Below are positions 53,104-61,053 of a stretch of DNA of 64,000 nt, one piece after another; the first letter of the stretch is position 1, and each line of letters begins with the position of its first letter. The notes beneath the pieces were generated by a model. It searched no databases. It worked only from the letters and a program-made list of their open reading frames with translations, and was not told the origin of the DNA. The translations under genes were made by a program, and so were the position numbers. This stretch comes from Micromonospora terminaliae (GTDB taxonomy: Bacteria > Actinomycetota > Actinomycetes > Mycobacteriales > Micromonosporaceae), in contig NZ_CP045309.1 of assembly GCF_009671205.1 (NCBI RefSeq), forward strand, positions 6,652,001 to 6,716,000, in the 5' to 3' direction.

Positions 53104-53982
53104 GTGGGGCAGCAGGACCACGGTCGGGTCGGTGACCGGACGGCGTACCCGCGCGGGCAGACCCGGTCGGCGCTCCGCCGGCTCGCGCGGGCCCGGCAAC
53201 GGCGGCGCTGGCTGCTGGAGGCGCTGGCCGCGTTCGTCTGCCTGGCCGCGCTGGTGGCCTACCTGGGCAGCGAGCGGCACGACACGCCCCGCGAGGAGAA
53301 CGCCGTGCTGCCGGTCGCGCCGACCGGCCGTCCCGTGCTGCCGCCCCCGGGCGGCAGCCAGCCCAGTGCCGTCACGCCGGGGCTGAACCCCCGCCAGCGG
53401 CCACCCTCGCCCAGCCCGTCGCCGTCCCGGCCGGCGGTGCCCCCGACGCTGACCGTGAGCCAGTCCGACGTGCCGGCGCGCGTAGACCTGAGCGCGGTGG
53501 GCACCGTCGACTGGGTCCAGTGGGGACACCTCGGCGCCCGGACGCCGGTGCGCAAGCGGCACGGCTCCGGCGACATCCGCGACGAGGGCGGCCGGGGCGA
53601 GCGGCAGAGCTACGACAACAACCCCGAGGAGTACGCCTGGCGCGACGGCACCCCGACCGCCGCGGTGAGCGGCACCCTGTCCGGGGTGTACACGTGCGAC
53701 CGCGGCAGCGGCTTCACCCTGGCCGTGGCCGCCAACGGGCAGCTCCGCACCGTGCACCTCTACGCCGGGCTGTGGATGGCCCGCGGCCGCCTCGACCTGC
53801 GGATCTCCGGCGGCGGGCCGGCCAGCACACTCCGGATGGAGGACCCGCACACGGCGCGCACCGCCGACTTCACCATCCGGTTCCGGGCCGCGCCCGGCGC
53901 GAAGCTCCTGCTGAGCTGGACGGTGGAGGAGTCGTTGGGGGACTGCGGCAACGTCAGCCTCCAGGCGGTCGCGCTGCGCTGA
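53104..53982 (+). CDS. single-pass membrane protein with extracellular DWxxWG domain, copy 2
   Basis: 292 residues, tandem paralog of the previous gene: short cytoplasmic part, helix about 42-60, Pro/Ser-rich linker and the same domain (VDWVQWGHLG, YAWRDGTPTAAVSGTLSGVY, FTLAVAANGQLRTVHLYAG, LLLSWTVEE). It has two Cys absent from copy 1 (VYTCDRG and LGDCGN) that could form a disulfide. GTG 53104 is favoured over 53089 because the GGAGG-TTCG-GTG context aligns with the start of copy 1. Confidence 0.7.
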   Translation: MGQQDHGRVGDRTAYPRGQTRSALRRLARARQRRRWLLEALAAFVCLAALVAYLGSERHDTPREENAVLPVAPTGRPVLPPPGGSQPSAVTPGLNPRQRPPSPSPSPSRPAVPPTLTVSQSDVPARVDLSAVGTVDWVQWGHLGARTPVRKRHGSGDIRDEGGRGERQSYDNNPEEYAWRDGTPTAAVSGTLSGVYTCDRGSGFTLAVAANGQLRTVHLYAGLWMARGRLDLRISGGGPASTLRMEDPHTARTADFTIRFRAAPGAKLLLSWTVEESLGDCGNVSLQAVALR

Positions 53983-54063
53983 CGTCCGATCGCCCGGTGC
54001 CCGGGGCCGGTCGCGGGTAGCGTGGGCCCGGCGGGCCGACCGACCGATCCGGGAGGGGACACC

Positions 54064-54501
54064 ATGACCACCAGCGAGCAGGTGCGGGACAGCCCCGAGG
54101 GTTGGGTCGCCGAGCACATCCGGCGGTACGTGCAGACCGGTGGCGCGGAGGGCCACGAGTGGCGTCCGGGCGTCTTCACCCTGCTGCTGACCACGCGCGG
54201 CCGGCGCTCCGGCAAGCTGCGGCGCACCGCGCTGATCTACGGCCGGGACGGCGACGCCTACCTCGTGGTGGCCTCGCAGGGCGGCGCCCCGCGGCATCCG
54301 GCCTGGTACCTGAACCTGCTCGCGGACCCCGAGGCGCAGGTGCAGGTCGGGCCGGACACCTTCCCGGTCCGGGCGCGCACCGCGACGGCGGAGGAGAAGC
54401 CGCGGATGTGGCGCACCATGACGGCGGCCTGGCCGGCGTACGACGAGTACCAGACCAAGACCGACCGGGAGATCCCGGTGGTGGTGCTGGAGCGGATCTG
54501 A
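54064..54501 (+). CDS. nitroreductase/deazaflavin-dependent (Ddn-like) protein
   Basis: 145 residues with the Ddn signature: LLLTTRGRRSGKLRRTALIY near 41-60, YLVVASQGGAPRHPAWYLNL near 68-87 and Gln/Val-rich core. Family members bind coenzyme F420 and reduce quinones or nitroimidazoles. GGGAGGGG precedes ATG 54064. Confidence 0.88.
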   Translation: MTTSEQVRDSPEGWVAEHIRRYVQTGGAEGHEWRPGVFTLLLTTRGRRSGKLRRTALIYGRDGDAYLVVASQGGAPRHPAWYLNLLADPEAQVQVGPDTFPVRARTATAEEKPRMWRTMTAAWPAYDEYQTKTDREIPVVVLERI

Positions 54502-54591
54502 CGGCGGGACAGTTTGTCCGTCGCGGCCGGCGCGGGGCGTCATAGGTTTCCGATGTTCCCGCCCCGACCATCCGCTGTGGAGGCTCGACCG

Positions 54592-54903
54592 ATGAGCAGC
54601 AGTGCCCGCGTCGTCCGTTCCGTCCCGCCGTCCGACGGCGAGGTGCTGCGGGAGATCCCGCTGCCGCCGTACGTGACCGGCGAGGACGCCCAGTTCGCGG
54701 TGCGGGCGGTGGTGGTGCACGCACCACGGCGGTGGTCCGGCGGGACGATCTGCCGCAACGACGCGAGCCCGTACCCGTGCCGGCTGCACCGCTGGGGCCG
54801 GCGGGTGCTGGCGCTGCGCGGCCTGCCGCCGGCCGAGATCGACGCGCTCATCGAGCGGGGCGACCCCACGGCAGAGCCGCGTCCGTCCCGCCCCGGCGCC
54901 TGA
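54592..54903 (+). CDS. small CRND/YPCRLHRWGRRVL family protein, copy 2
   Basis: 103 residues, paralog of 45800-46252: FAVRAVVVHAPRRW, CRNDASPYPCRLHRWGRRVL and GLPPAEIDALIERGDP align directly. It lacks the long Pro-rich tail of copy 1. GGAGG is ten bases before ATG 54592. Function unknown. Confidence 0.72.
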   Translation: MSSSARVVRSVPPSDGEVLREIPLPPYVTGEDAQFAVRAVVVHAPRRWSGGTICRNDASPYPCRLHRWGRRVLALRGLPPAEIDALIERGDPTAEPRPSRPGA

Positions 54904-54909
54904 CCGGCC

Positions 54910-54940
54910 GGCCCCGCCCCCGGGTCGCGAGGGCGGGGCC
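54910..54940. terminator. bidirectional hairpin terminator
   Basis: GGCCCCGCCC (54910-54919) pairs with GGGCGGGGCC (54931-54940) between convergent stops at 54903 and 54949. Confidence 0.6.
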
Positions 54941-54948
54941 ACCCGGTT

Positions 54949-56532
54949 CTAGCAGACCGCAGGCTTCACCCAGGAACACTCGAGGCCTTCGGGCACCCGC
55001 GGCGACTCCGGCGCCACCGGCACCGACAGCCGCGCCGTGGCCGTCGCCTTCTCGCTGTACGAGGCCAGCGCGATCGCGATCTGGTCCTCCAGCCCCTTGA
55101 CCGACGAGGTCAGGTAGTTGTTGAGCACGACGGAGAAGGCCAGCAAGTGCCCGTCGGCGTCCGTGGCGTAGCCGGAGAGGCTGGACGCCCCGGTCAGGCT
55201 TCCCGTCTTGGCGTGCACGTTGTTGGCTGCGGCGGTGCCGCGCATCCGGCTGCGCAGGGTGCCGCCGACGAACCGGTCCGGGTTGCCGGCCACCGGCAGG
55301 GCCGCGTACCAGGTGTCGAACCAGGGTTCGGCGCGGACCGCCGAGAGCAGTGCGACGAACTGGGCGGGCGGGATCATGTTGCGCCGGGACAGCCCGGAAC
55401 CGTCGCGCTGGCGCAGCGTGCCGGTGTCCATGCCGGAGTCGCCCACGTACTCGCCGATCGCCGACAGCCCGGCGGCCCAGGTGCCGGAGCCGGACAGCAC
55501 CCGTCCCAGCTCCTTGGTGAGCACCTCGGCGTGGCCGTTGTTGGAGAGCTTGAGGAACGGCACCATGAGGTCGGCCAGCGGCATCGAGTCGTGCCGGGCC
55601 ACCGGCTTGGCGTCCTCCGGGGTGGCCTGGCCGAGCACGGTCCGGCCGAGGACCCGCACCCCGTGCCGGCGCAGGGCCGACCGGAAGATGTCGGCGGCGT
55701 ACCCGGTCGGTTCCCAGACCGTCATCCAGTCGCTCTCCTCGGCCTGGCCGACCGCGATCTGGCCGGTGACCACGATGGTGTTGCCGCCGTGCTCGCGCTC
55801 GAAGGAGATCGTCGTCTCGCCGGTGGCGACCGTCTCGGCCCGGTTGTCGATCCGCAGCCAGCCGTTGGCCGGCGTCATGGTGACCTTCGGCCGCGCACCG
55901 GCCTGTGCGCCCGGCGCCGCGTGCACGATCACCGTGCCGGCGTCGTAGTCGGTGTCCGGGGCGACGGTCAGCGCGGACACCTGTGCCGCGTAGTAGTAGG
56001 ACTCGTCGTCCCAGGTCCAGTCGGGGCCGAGCCGGGTCCGGTCGTAGCGGGTGTCGTCGGCGACCAGGTTGCCGGTCACCACCCGTACGCCGGACGCGGC
56101 CACGTCGGCGGCCAGCCGGTCGTAGTCCTCGGCCAGCATGGTCGGGTCGCCTCCGCCGCGCAGGTAGAGGTTGCCGGAGAGCAGCCCGGCCCGGCGTACG
56201 CCGTCGCCGGTCACGTCGGTGGTGAAGCGGTGCCCCGGCCCGAGCAGTTCCATGGCCGCCGTCGAGGTGAGCAGCTTGGTGTTCGAGGCGGGGATCAGTC
56301 GCCGGTCCCCGTTGCGGTCGTAGAGGGTCTGCCCGGTCGTGGTGTCGACGACGACCACGCCCGCCTGCGCCCCGGCCAGCCGGGAGTCGGCGAGGACCGC
56401 GTCGATGGTCGCGTGCAGCCGGGTCTGCGCGGGGGTGGGCGCTTCGGCCGTGGCGGTGGGTGCGCCGGCGGTGGCCGCGGTGGCGACCAGCGCCAGCACC
56501 GCGAGCGCCCGGGGGAAGAGACGACGATGCAT
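54949..56532 (-). CDS. dacB: D-alanyl-D-alanine carboxypeptidase/endopeptidase (PBP4)
   Basis: Secreted S13 peptidase of 527 residues: Sec signal about 1-29, catalytic SxxK as S83-NTK-86 (PASNTKLL), SNN of the SxN motif near 308 and AKTGSL as the KTG box near 446. The large insertion between SxxK and SxN is normal for PBP4. It trims or cleaves peptidoglycan cross-links outside the membrane. ATG 56532 has no ribosome site at normal spacing; a GGAGG sits 8 bases from an out-of-frame ATG at 56548. Confidence 0.85.
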   Translation of the reverse strand: MHRRLFPRALAVLALVATAATAGAPTATAEAPTPAQTRLHATIDAVLADSRLAGAQAGVVVVDTTTGQTLYDRNGDRRLIPASNTKLLTSTAAMELLGPGHRFTTDVTGDGVRRAGLLSGNLYLRGGGDPTMLAEDYDRLAADVAASGVRVVTGNLVADDTRYDRTRLGPDWTWDDESYYYAAQVSALTVAPDTDYDAGTVIVHAAPGAQAGARPKVTMTPANGWLRIDNRAETVATGETTISFEREHGGNTIVVTGQIAVGQAEESDWMTVWEPTGYAADIFRSALRRHGVRVLGRTVLGQATPEDAKPVARHDSMPLADLMVPFLKLSNNGHAEVLTKELGRVLSGSGTWAAGLSAIGEYVGDSGMDTGTLRQRDGSGLSRRNMIPPAQFVALLSAVRAEPWFDTWYAALPVAGNPDRFVGGTLRSRMRGTAAANNVHAKTGSLTGASSLSGYATDADGHLLAFSVVLNNYLTSSVKGLEDQIAIALASYSEKATATARLSVPVAPESPRVPEGLECSWVKPAVC

Positions 56533-56838
56533 GTGTCGATGCTGCCATGGAGCTTTCCTCCAGAGAAGACTCCACAGCGAAAGTTATTGACGAAACCCCC
56601 TGGAGTACCCGCCCGGCGGCGGAACAAACATTCCCGCCAGCGGCCCCACCGGTCCGGTGTCGACTGACCCGGCTCTATTTGACGGATGCCCGGGCAGGGG
56701 GCACCGTAGGCCGTGAGGGGCGTACAACCTGCCCTGGTTTGCACGGCGAAGCCTGATTCGCCTTCCCGGGGTCCCGACCGGCCGCGTGGGCCGCATCGAC
56801 CCGCCCGCGATTCCCGCACCAGCCAGAGGAGTTCCGCC
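56533..56838. other. divergent intergenic between dacB and the HesB-like gene
   Basis: 306 bp without a gene. On the dacB side TGGAG-GAAAG-CTCCA (minus strand, about 56547-56561) is an inverted repeat containing the GGAGG, and an AT-rich AAAGTTATTGACG stretch (about 56580-56592) may be the dacB promoter. CAGAGGAG precedes the HesB-like start. Confidence 0.4.
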
Positions 56839-57120
56839 ATGCTGACCATGACCGACAACGCCGTCCTGGTGATCCGCGACCTCGCCAACCAGCAGGACGT
56901 CGCCGAGGCGGGTGGCCTGCGCATCGCCGCGGACACCGACGCCGGCTCGCTCTCGATCGAGCTGGTCGAGCAGCCGGTACAGGGCGACCAGGTGATCGAC
57001 GACCAGGGGGCCCGTATCTTCCTCGACGCCGACGCCGCCGAGCTGCTCAACGACACCTCGGTGGACGCCACCGTCGACGACGAGGGCATCGTGCAGTTCG
57101 GGTTCACCGAGAAGGAGTGA
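56839..57120 (+). CDS. HesB/IscA-like protein lacking cysteines
   Basis: 93 residues matching the HesB/Fe-S biosynthesis fold: MLTMTDNAVLVIRDLANQQD start, GGLRIAADTD and ARIFLDADAAELLND. Fe-S carriers of this fold use three Cys (one plus a C-terminal CGC), but this protein has none, so it cannot bind a cluster in the usual way. Start ATG 56839 follows AGAGGAG. Its stop is two bases from the convergent beta-family gene. Confidence 0.78.
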   Translation: MLTMTDNAVLVIRDLANQQDVAEAGGLRIAADTDAGSLSIELVEQPVQGDQVIDDQGARIFLDADAAELLNDTSVDATVDDEGIVQFGFTEKE

Positions 57121-57121
57121 T

Positions 57122-58222
57122 TCACCCGGCGCGGCGGGTCTCCCCACCGCGCTGCGGCCGGCCGGCGCGTCCCCGCTCGGGGGCCTCCTGGTCGGCCCGC
57201 CACGGCCCGCCGCGCTGCTCCCGCTCCGGCCGGAGCAGCGTGGCCAGCACGTGCGCCAGGTGGTGCGACGTGCTCCAGGCGATCCAGTTCGCCGGGGAGC
57301 CGGCACCCGCGCCGCGCCGTGCCCGGCGCACGATCTCGTGGTCGCCCCAGGAGAAGGAGGCGCCCGCGGCCGGCCAGTACGGGGCCGTGACGAGCGTGCG
57401 GCACAGGTCGGCGAAGCGGTCGTCGCCCCGGCCGCCCCGGCGCGACCACCGGTAGACCCACCACGCCCCGCTCGTGGTGTAGCGCAGGGTCGGCAGCCGG
57501 TCGCCGGGCCCGTCCGCCCCGGGCACCGGGCAGCCCACGCCGTAGTCGCCGTAACCGACGCCGAGGTCGGCCAGGCGCTGCCAGAGCTGCCAGTCGTAGC
57601 GGTCCAGACGCGCGGGCTCGTCCGTCGGGAGCCGGCTCAGCGTCGGCGGCATCCCGCCGGCCGTCACCGTCACGGAGCGCCAGGCGTGCCGCCGGGCCCA
57701 CTCCGCCAGCCGCCGGATCCTGGGCTCGGCCAGGCGGACGTCGGCCGGGCAGCACACGTCTCCCGCGTCGATGAGCAGATCGCACTGCTCCGGGACCAGC
57801 CGGGCCAGCCGCCAGATCCGTTCCAGGGCCGCGGTCGCGTCCGGGCCGGCCCGGTCCTGCGCGGTCCGCAGCCGGACCACCGCCCGCCGCGCGTACTCCC
57901 GGGCGGCCGCGCCGTGCGCCACCAACCGCCGGCCGCCCTCGGCCAGCCCGATCACCGGCACCAGCGGTACGCCCCAGCGGACCAGCTCGCTCGCCGCCGA
58001 CTCGGGCAGCACCGACACGTCGACGGCGGGGAGCAGACCGGCCGGCAGGCGGCCGATCAGGTCCACAGTGCACGGATCCACCGCGTGGACGTCGATGACC
58101 GGGGCGAGCAGCGGAGCGGTGGCCTCGTCGAGATGGGCCAGCGCCTCCAGCTCACCTCGGCGACTGGCCAGCACTGGGCGGTAGACCGGTTCCGCCGCCC
58201 GACCCCCGTGGGCGGGCACCAT
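57122..58222 (-). CDS. beta family protein (phage T4 beta-like)
   Basis: 366 residues. The N-terminus YRPVLASRRGELEALAHLDE and PLLAPVIDVHAVD, and GDYGVGCPVPG / YWPAAGASFSWGDHEI further on, fit the Beta_protein family (named after T4 beta protein), a TIM-barrel-like family with no known activity, often encoded near mobile or defence genes. A Arg/Gly-rich tail closes it. ATG 58222 (or GTG 58219) is 5-8 bases from TACATT, so probably leaderless. Confidence 0.72.
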   Translation of the reverse strand: MVPAHGGRAAEPVYRPVLASRRGELEALAHLDEATAPLLAPVIDVHAVDPCTVDLIGRLPAGLLPAVDVSVLPESAASELVRWGVPLVPVIGLAEGGRRLVAHGAAAREYARRAVVRLRTAQDRAGPDATAALERIWRLARLVPEQCDLLIDAGDVCCPADVRLAEPRIRRLAEWARRHAWRSVTVTAGGMPPTLSRLPTDEPARLDRYDWQLWQRLADLGVGYGDYGVGCPVPGADGPGDRLPTLRYTTSGAWWVYRWSRRGGRGDDRFADLCRTLVTAPYWPAAGASFSWGDHEIVRRARRGAGAGSPANWIAWSTSHHLAHVLATLLRPEREQRGGPWRADQEAPERGRAGRPQRGGETRRAG

Positions 58223-58314
58223 ACTTCAATGTAGCGGCCTGATCGCTTTCCGCCACAGGCTTTCTGGCCCCCGTCGGCGGTCCATCCGTCCTGGTGACGG
58301 TCGGGCGCCGTGGG

Positions 58315-58347
58315 CGGGTCCGGGCGAACCCTGCCCGCCCGGACCCG
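58315..58347 (-). terminator. hairpin terminator of the PepSY gene
   Basis: Perfect 12-bp stem CGGGTCCGGGCG / CGCCCGGACCCG with a 9-base loop, 11 bases past the stop on the minus strand. Confidence 0.65.
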
Positions 58348-58358
58348 TGCACCGGCAC

Positions 58359-58916
58359 TCAGTCGTCGTCGCCGGACCGGTGCCCGCCGTGGTCGTCGTC
58401 GCCGCCGTGGTCGTCGTACCGGTCGTGGGTACGGCTCCCGTCGTCCGTGCGGCGGTCGCCCTCGGCCGTCCGCCGTTCGATCTCGACCACGGTGCCGTCG
58501 CCGCGGTCGACCTTGACCTCGTACGTCGTGCCGGTGCGGTTGACCTTCACGCTCCACACCGGACGCATGTGCTCGGTTTCCGCCTCGATCTCCACGATCC
58601 GGCCGCCGCCGAGCCGTTCCAGGGCCACCCTGCCCGCGCGCTGCGGGTCCACGGCACCGCTCTTCTCTGCGCCAGGTGTGGGCATCGTGCCGGCGGTCGC
58701 GGAGTCGTCCGCTCCGGGGTTGTCGTCGACCGTCCCGGCGCTGTCGTCGGCGGTTCCGGGGTTGTCGTCGGACGGGCCGGTGGCGTCGGTCGTGACCGCG
58801 ACCGGCGCGCCGGCCGGTCCGGGCCCGTCCGCTGCGGTCAGGCCGATCGCCGTGCCGGTGACCGCCAGCGCCGCGGCCCCGCCGATCGCCGCCAGGACCA
58901 GGGAAGTTCGTCGCAT
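58359..58916 (-). CDS. PepSY-domain secreted protein
   Basis: 185 residues: signal or anchor helix (about 9-30), Asp/Gly/Thr-rich linker with NPGTADDSAGTVDDNPGADDS repeats in two halves, one PepSY-like unit (AGRVALERLGGGRIVEIEAE ... VWSVKVNRTGTTYEVKVD, about 95-150) and an Asp/His-rich tail (HDRYDDHGGDDDHGG) that could bind metal. ATG 58916 has GGTGGAG and GAGAGG upstream. It follows the kinase gene and carries a response-regulator box 70 bp upstream. Confidence 0.78.
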   Translation of the reverse strand: MRRTSLVLAAIGGAAALAVTGTAIGLTAADGPGPAGAPVAVTTDATGPSDDNPGTADDSAGTVDDNPGADDSATAGTMPTPGAEKSGAVDPQRAGRVALERLGGGRIVEIEAETEHMRPVWSVKVNRTGTTYEVKVDRGDGTVVEIERRTAEGDRRTDDGSRTHDRYDDHGGDDDHGGHRSGDDD

Positions 58917-58974
58917 CGTCTCCACCTCTCCTCGGTTGTGGACCGAGGATCGGTCCGCGGCGGCTAGCGGCGCG

Positions 58975-60261
58975 CTACCCGAGGTCTAACGCCGGGTTAA
59001 GGCCGAGCCGGAGCGTCACCACCGCACCGCCGCCGGGCGCGCCGCCCAGCTCCAGGCGGCCGCCGCCGCTCCGGGCGGCCCGGTCGGCGATGTCCAGGCC
59101 CAGCCCGGTCGACCCGGCCCCGCTGGCGCCCCGCCGGGCCGACCCGGCCGGCAGGCCCGGGCCGGCGTCCGCCACGGTCAGCGCCACCTGCCCGGCCTCC
59201 GGCGTGAGCCGGACGGTGAAGGGCGTGCCGTCCGGGGTGTGCGCGAACACGTTGCCCAGCAGCGCGTCGACGGCGGCGGCCAGCTCGTCGCCGGCCACGC
59301 GCACCGGCAACGGGCCGGGTGCGAGGTCGAGCGTCACGCTCCGTCCGGTGTCCTCGGCGAGCACCGACCAGAACGCCACCCGGTCGGCGACCACCGCCGC
59401 GGCGTCGCAACCGCCGCCTCCGGCCGCCGTACTGCGCCAGCGCGCCTGCCGGATCACGCCGGTCACCGCCCGTTCCAGGCCGTCCACGGCGGTGGTCAGG
59501 CGTGCCGCGTCGTCCGGGTCGCGCAACGACTCGGCCTCCAGCCGCAGCACGGTCAGCGGCGTGCGCAGCCGGTGCGACAGGTCGGCCACCTGCTCGCGCT
59601 CCTCGCGCAGCAGTACCTGGATCCGCTCGGCCAGGTGGTTGAGCGCGCCCGCGACCTCCCGCAGCTCGGACGGCCCGGCCGGCTCGACCCGGGCATCCAG
59701 CTCGGCGTTGGCGAGCCGGTGGGAGACCGCGCCGAGGTCCGCGATCGGCCGGACCAGGGTACGGGCCAGCCGGTCGGCGACGGCCAGCCCGACCAGCACG
59801 AGGAGCAGGCCGAGCAGCGCCAGCACGAGCCAGGCGCGGGTCACCCCGGCGGTCAGCTCCGCCCGGGGGACGACGGTGCGGATCACCGCCGTCCCGTCCG
59901 GCCGGCCCTGCACCGCGATGACCACCTCCCGGCCGGCGGCGGACTCGACGGTCAGGCTCTGCCCGCGCGCCGCAAGGTCCACCGCCGGGGTACGCGCCAC
60001 CCGGGCGCCGAGCACGGTGCCGTCCGCCAGGAACACGGTCACCTCGCGGCGCGAGCCGGCGGCGAGCTGATCGACGGTCAGCCGGACCGTGTCCGGATCG
60101 GCCGTGCCGACCAGCGGCACCAGGCTCTGGGCGTCGGCGGCGGCGCGGACGGTCGCCCGGTCCGCGGCGACCGTGCGCACCAGCACGGCCAGTGGCACCA
60201 GGAACGCGACCATGACGAGCACCCCGACGGCCGCGACCAGCAACGCCAGCCGGCCCCTCAC
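58975..60261 (-). CDS. sensor histidine kinase
   Basis: 428 residues: helices about 10-32 and 150-172, HAMP (LVRPIADLGAVSHRLANAEL), phospho-acceptor box VADLSHRLRTPLTVL (Arg in place of the common Glu after His, as in several actinobacterial kinases), N-box-like LLGNVFAHTPDG, and G-boxes ADAGPGLP and STGLGLDIAD. GTG 60261 overlaps the regulator stop (GTGA). The last codons include a TTA forced by an embedded regulator box. Confidence 0.9.
   Translation of the reverse strand: MRGRLALLVAAVGVLVMVAFLVPLAVLVRTVAADRATVRAAADAQSLVPLVGTADPDTVRLTVDQLAAGSRREVTVFLADGTVLGARVARTPAVDLAARGQSLTVESAAGREVVIAVQGRPDGTAVIRTVVPRAELTAGVTRAWLVLALLGLLLVLVGLAVADRLARTLVRPIADLGAVSHRLANAELDARVEPAGPSELREVAGALNHLAERIQVLLREEREQVADLSHRLRTPLTVLRLEAESLRDPDDAARLTTAVDGLERAVTGVIRQARWRSTAAGGGGCDAAAVVADRVAFWSVLAEDTGRSVTLDLAPGPLPVRVAGDELAAAVDALLGNVFAHTPDGTPFTVRLTPEAGQVALTVADAGPGLPAGSARRGASGAGSTGLGLDIADRAARSGGGRLELGGAPGGGAVVTLRLGLNPALDLG
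58986..59002 (-). promoter_or_regulatory. response-regulator box A
   Basis: Minus-strand CCTTAACCCGGCGTTAG: TTAAC and TTAGA half-sites 11 bp apart, 70-86 bp upstream of the PepSY gene and inside the kinase 3' end. Matches box B at 15 of 17 positions. Confidence 0.6.
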
Positions 60262-60950
60262 CGGCTGCTCCCCGGCACGTCCAGCCGCACCCCGACGCCC
60301 CGGACGGTGTGCAGGTAACACGGTTCCTGGGCGCTCTCGCCGAGCTTGCGGCGCAGCCAGGACAGGTGCACGTCGACGGTCTTGTCCGCTCCGCCGTACG
60401 GGATCCGCCAGACCTCGGTGAGCAGCTCGCGCTTGGTGACCACCTGCCCGGGCCGGCCGGCGAGGTGGTGCAGCAGGTCGAACTCGCGGGGGGTCAGCTC
60501 GACCGGGGTGCCGTCCAGCGTGACCTGCCGGGACCGCGGGTCGATCCGCAGCCCACCCACCACGAGCACCGGGTCCGTCGCGGGGTCGGCGGCCGAGCGG
60601 CGCAGCACCGCCCGCGCCCGGGCGTCGAGCTGGGCCGCCGTGAAGGGCTTCACCAGGTAGTCGTCGGCGCCGGCGTCGAGCATCCGGACGATCTCCGCCT
60701 CGTCGTCGCGGGCGGTCGCCACGATGACCGGCACCGAGCTGACGGCGCGCAGCATCCGCAGCAGCTCGCCGCCGTCCAGATCGGGCAGCCCCAGGTCGAG
60801 CACGACGAGGTCGGGCCGGTCGTCGAGGGCGTCGCGCAGCCCGTCCAGGGCGGTCGAGGCCGCGGCGACCGCGTGCCCGCGCTCGCGCAGGGCCCGCAGC
60901 AGCGGGGTGCGGATGGTCAGGTCGTCCTCGATGAGCAGCAGCCGGGCCAC
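60258..60950 (-). CDS. OmpR family response regulator
   Basis: 230 residues: receiver with Glu8/Asp9/Asp10, phospho-Asp52 (LVVLDLGLP), Thr in VIVATARDD and Lys in DDYLVKPF; winged helix about 130-225 (ELTPREFDLLHHLAG, VDVHLSWLRRKLGE). GTG 60950 is seven bases from a TAGCCT -10 box. Heads the operon regulator-kinase; probable targets are the PepSY gene and the divergent 61054 gene. Confidence 0.92.
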   Translation of the reverse strand: MARLLLIEDDLTIRTPLLRALRERGHAVAAASTALDGLRDALDDRPDLVVLDLGLPDLDGGELLRMLRAVSSVPVIVATARDDEAEIVRMLDAGADDYLVKPFTAAQLDARARAVLRRSAADPATDPVLVVGGLRIDPRSRQVTLDGTPVELTPREFDLLHHLAGRPGQVVTKRELLTEVWRIPYGGADKTVDVHLSWLRRKLGESAQEPCYLHTVRGVGVRLDVPGSSR

Positions 60951-60957
60951 GGTTGGC

Positions 60958-60963
60958 AGGCTA
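60958..60963 (-). promoter_or_regulatory. leaderless -10 box of the regulator gene
   Basis: TAGCCT on the minus strand, seven bases before GTG 60950. Confidence 0.5.
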
Positions 60964-60990
60964 GCCCCTCCCGCCGCCCGGACCGGCCCT

Positions 60991-61008
60991 CGTTAACCCG
61001 GCCTTAGC
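60991..61008 (+). promoter_or_regulatory. response-regulator box B
   Basis: CGTTAACCCGGCCTTAG: TTAAC and TTAGC half-sites exactly 11 bp apart, the spacing used by OmpR-family dimers, 46 bp upstream of the 61054 gene. Confidence 0.6.
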
Positions 61009-61053
61009 GTTGCCCGGAGCTCGGCACAACCCGGGATCGGGGAGACTCGGGGC

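Noticed and set aside
54848..56575. Long minus-strand frame over dacB, including a start next to GGAGG
   Set aside because: The protein is Arg/Gly-rich noise and dacB in the other frame carries all motifs; only the ribosome-site anomaly was kept as a finding.
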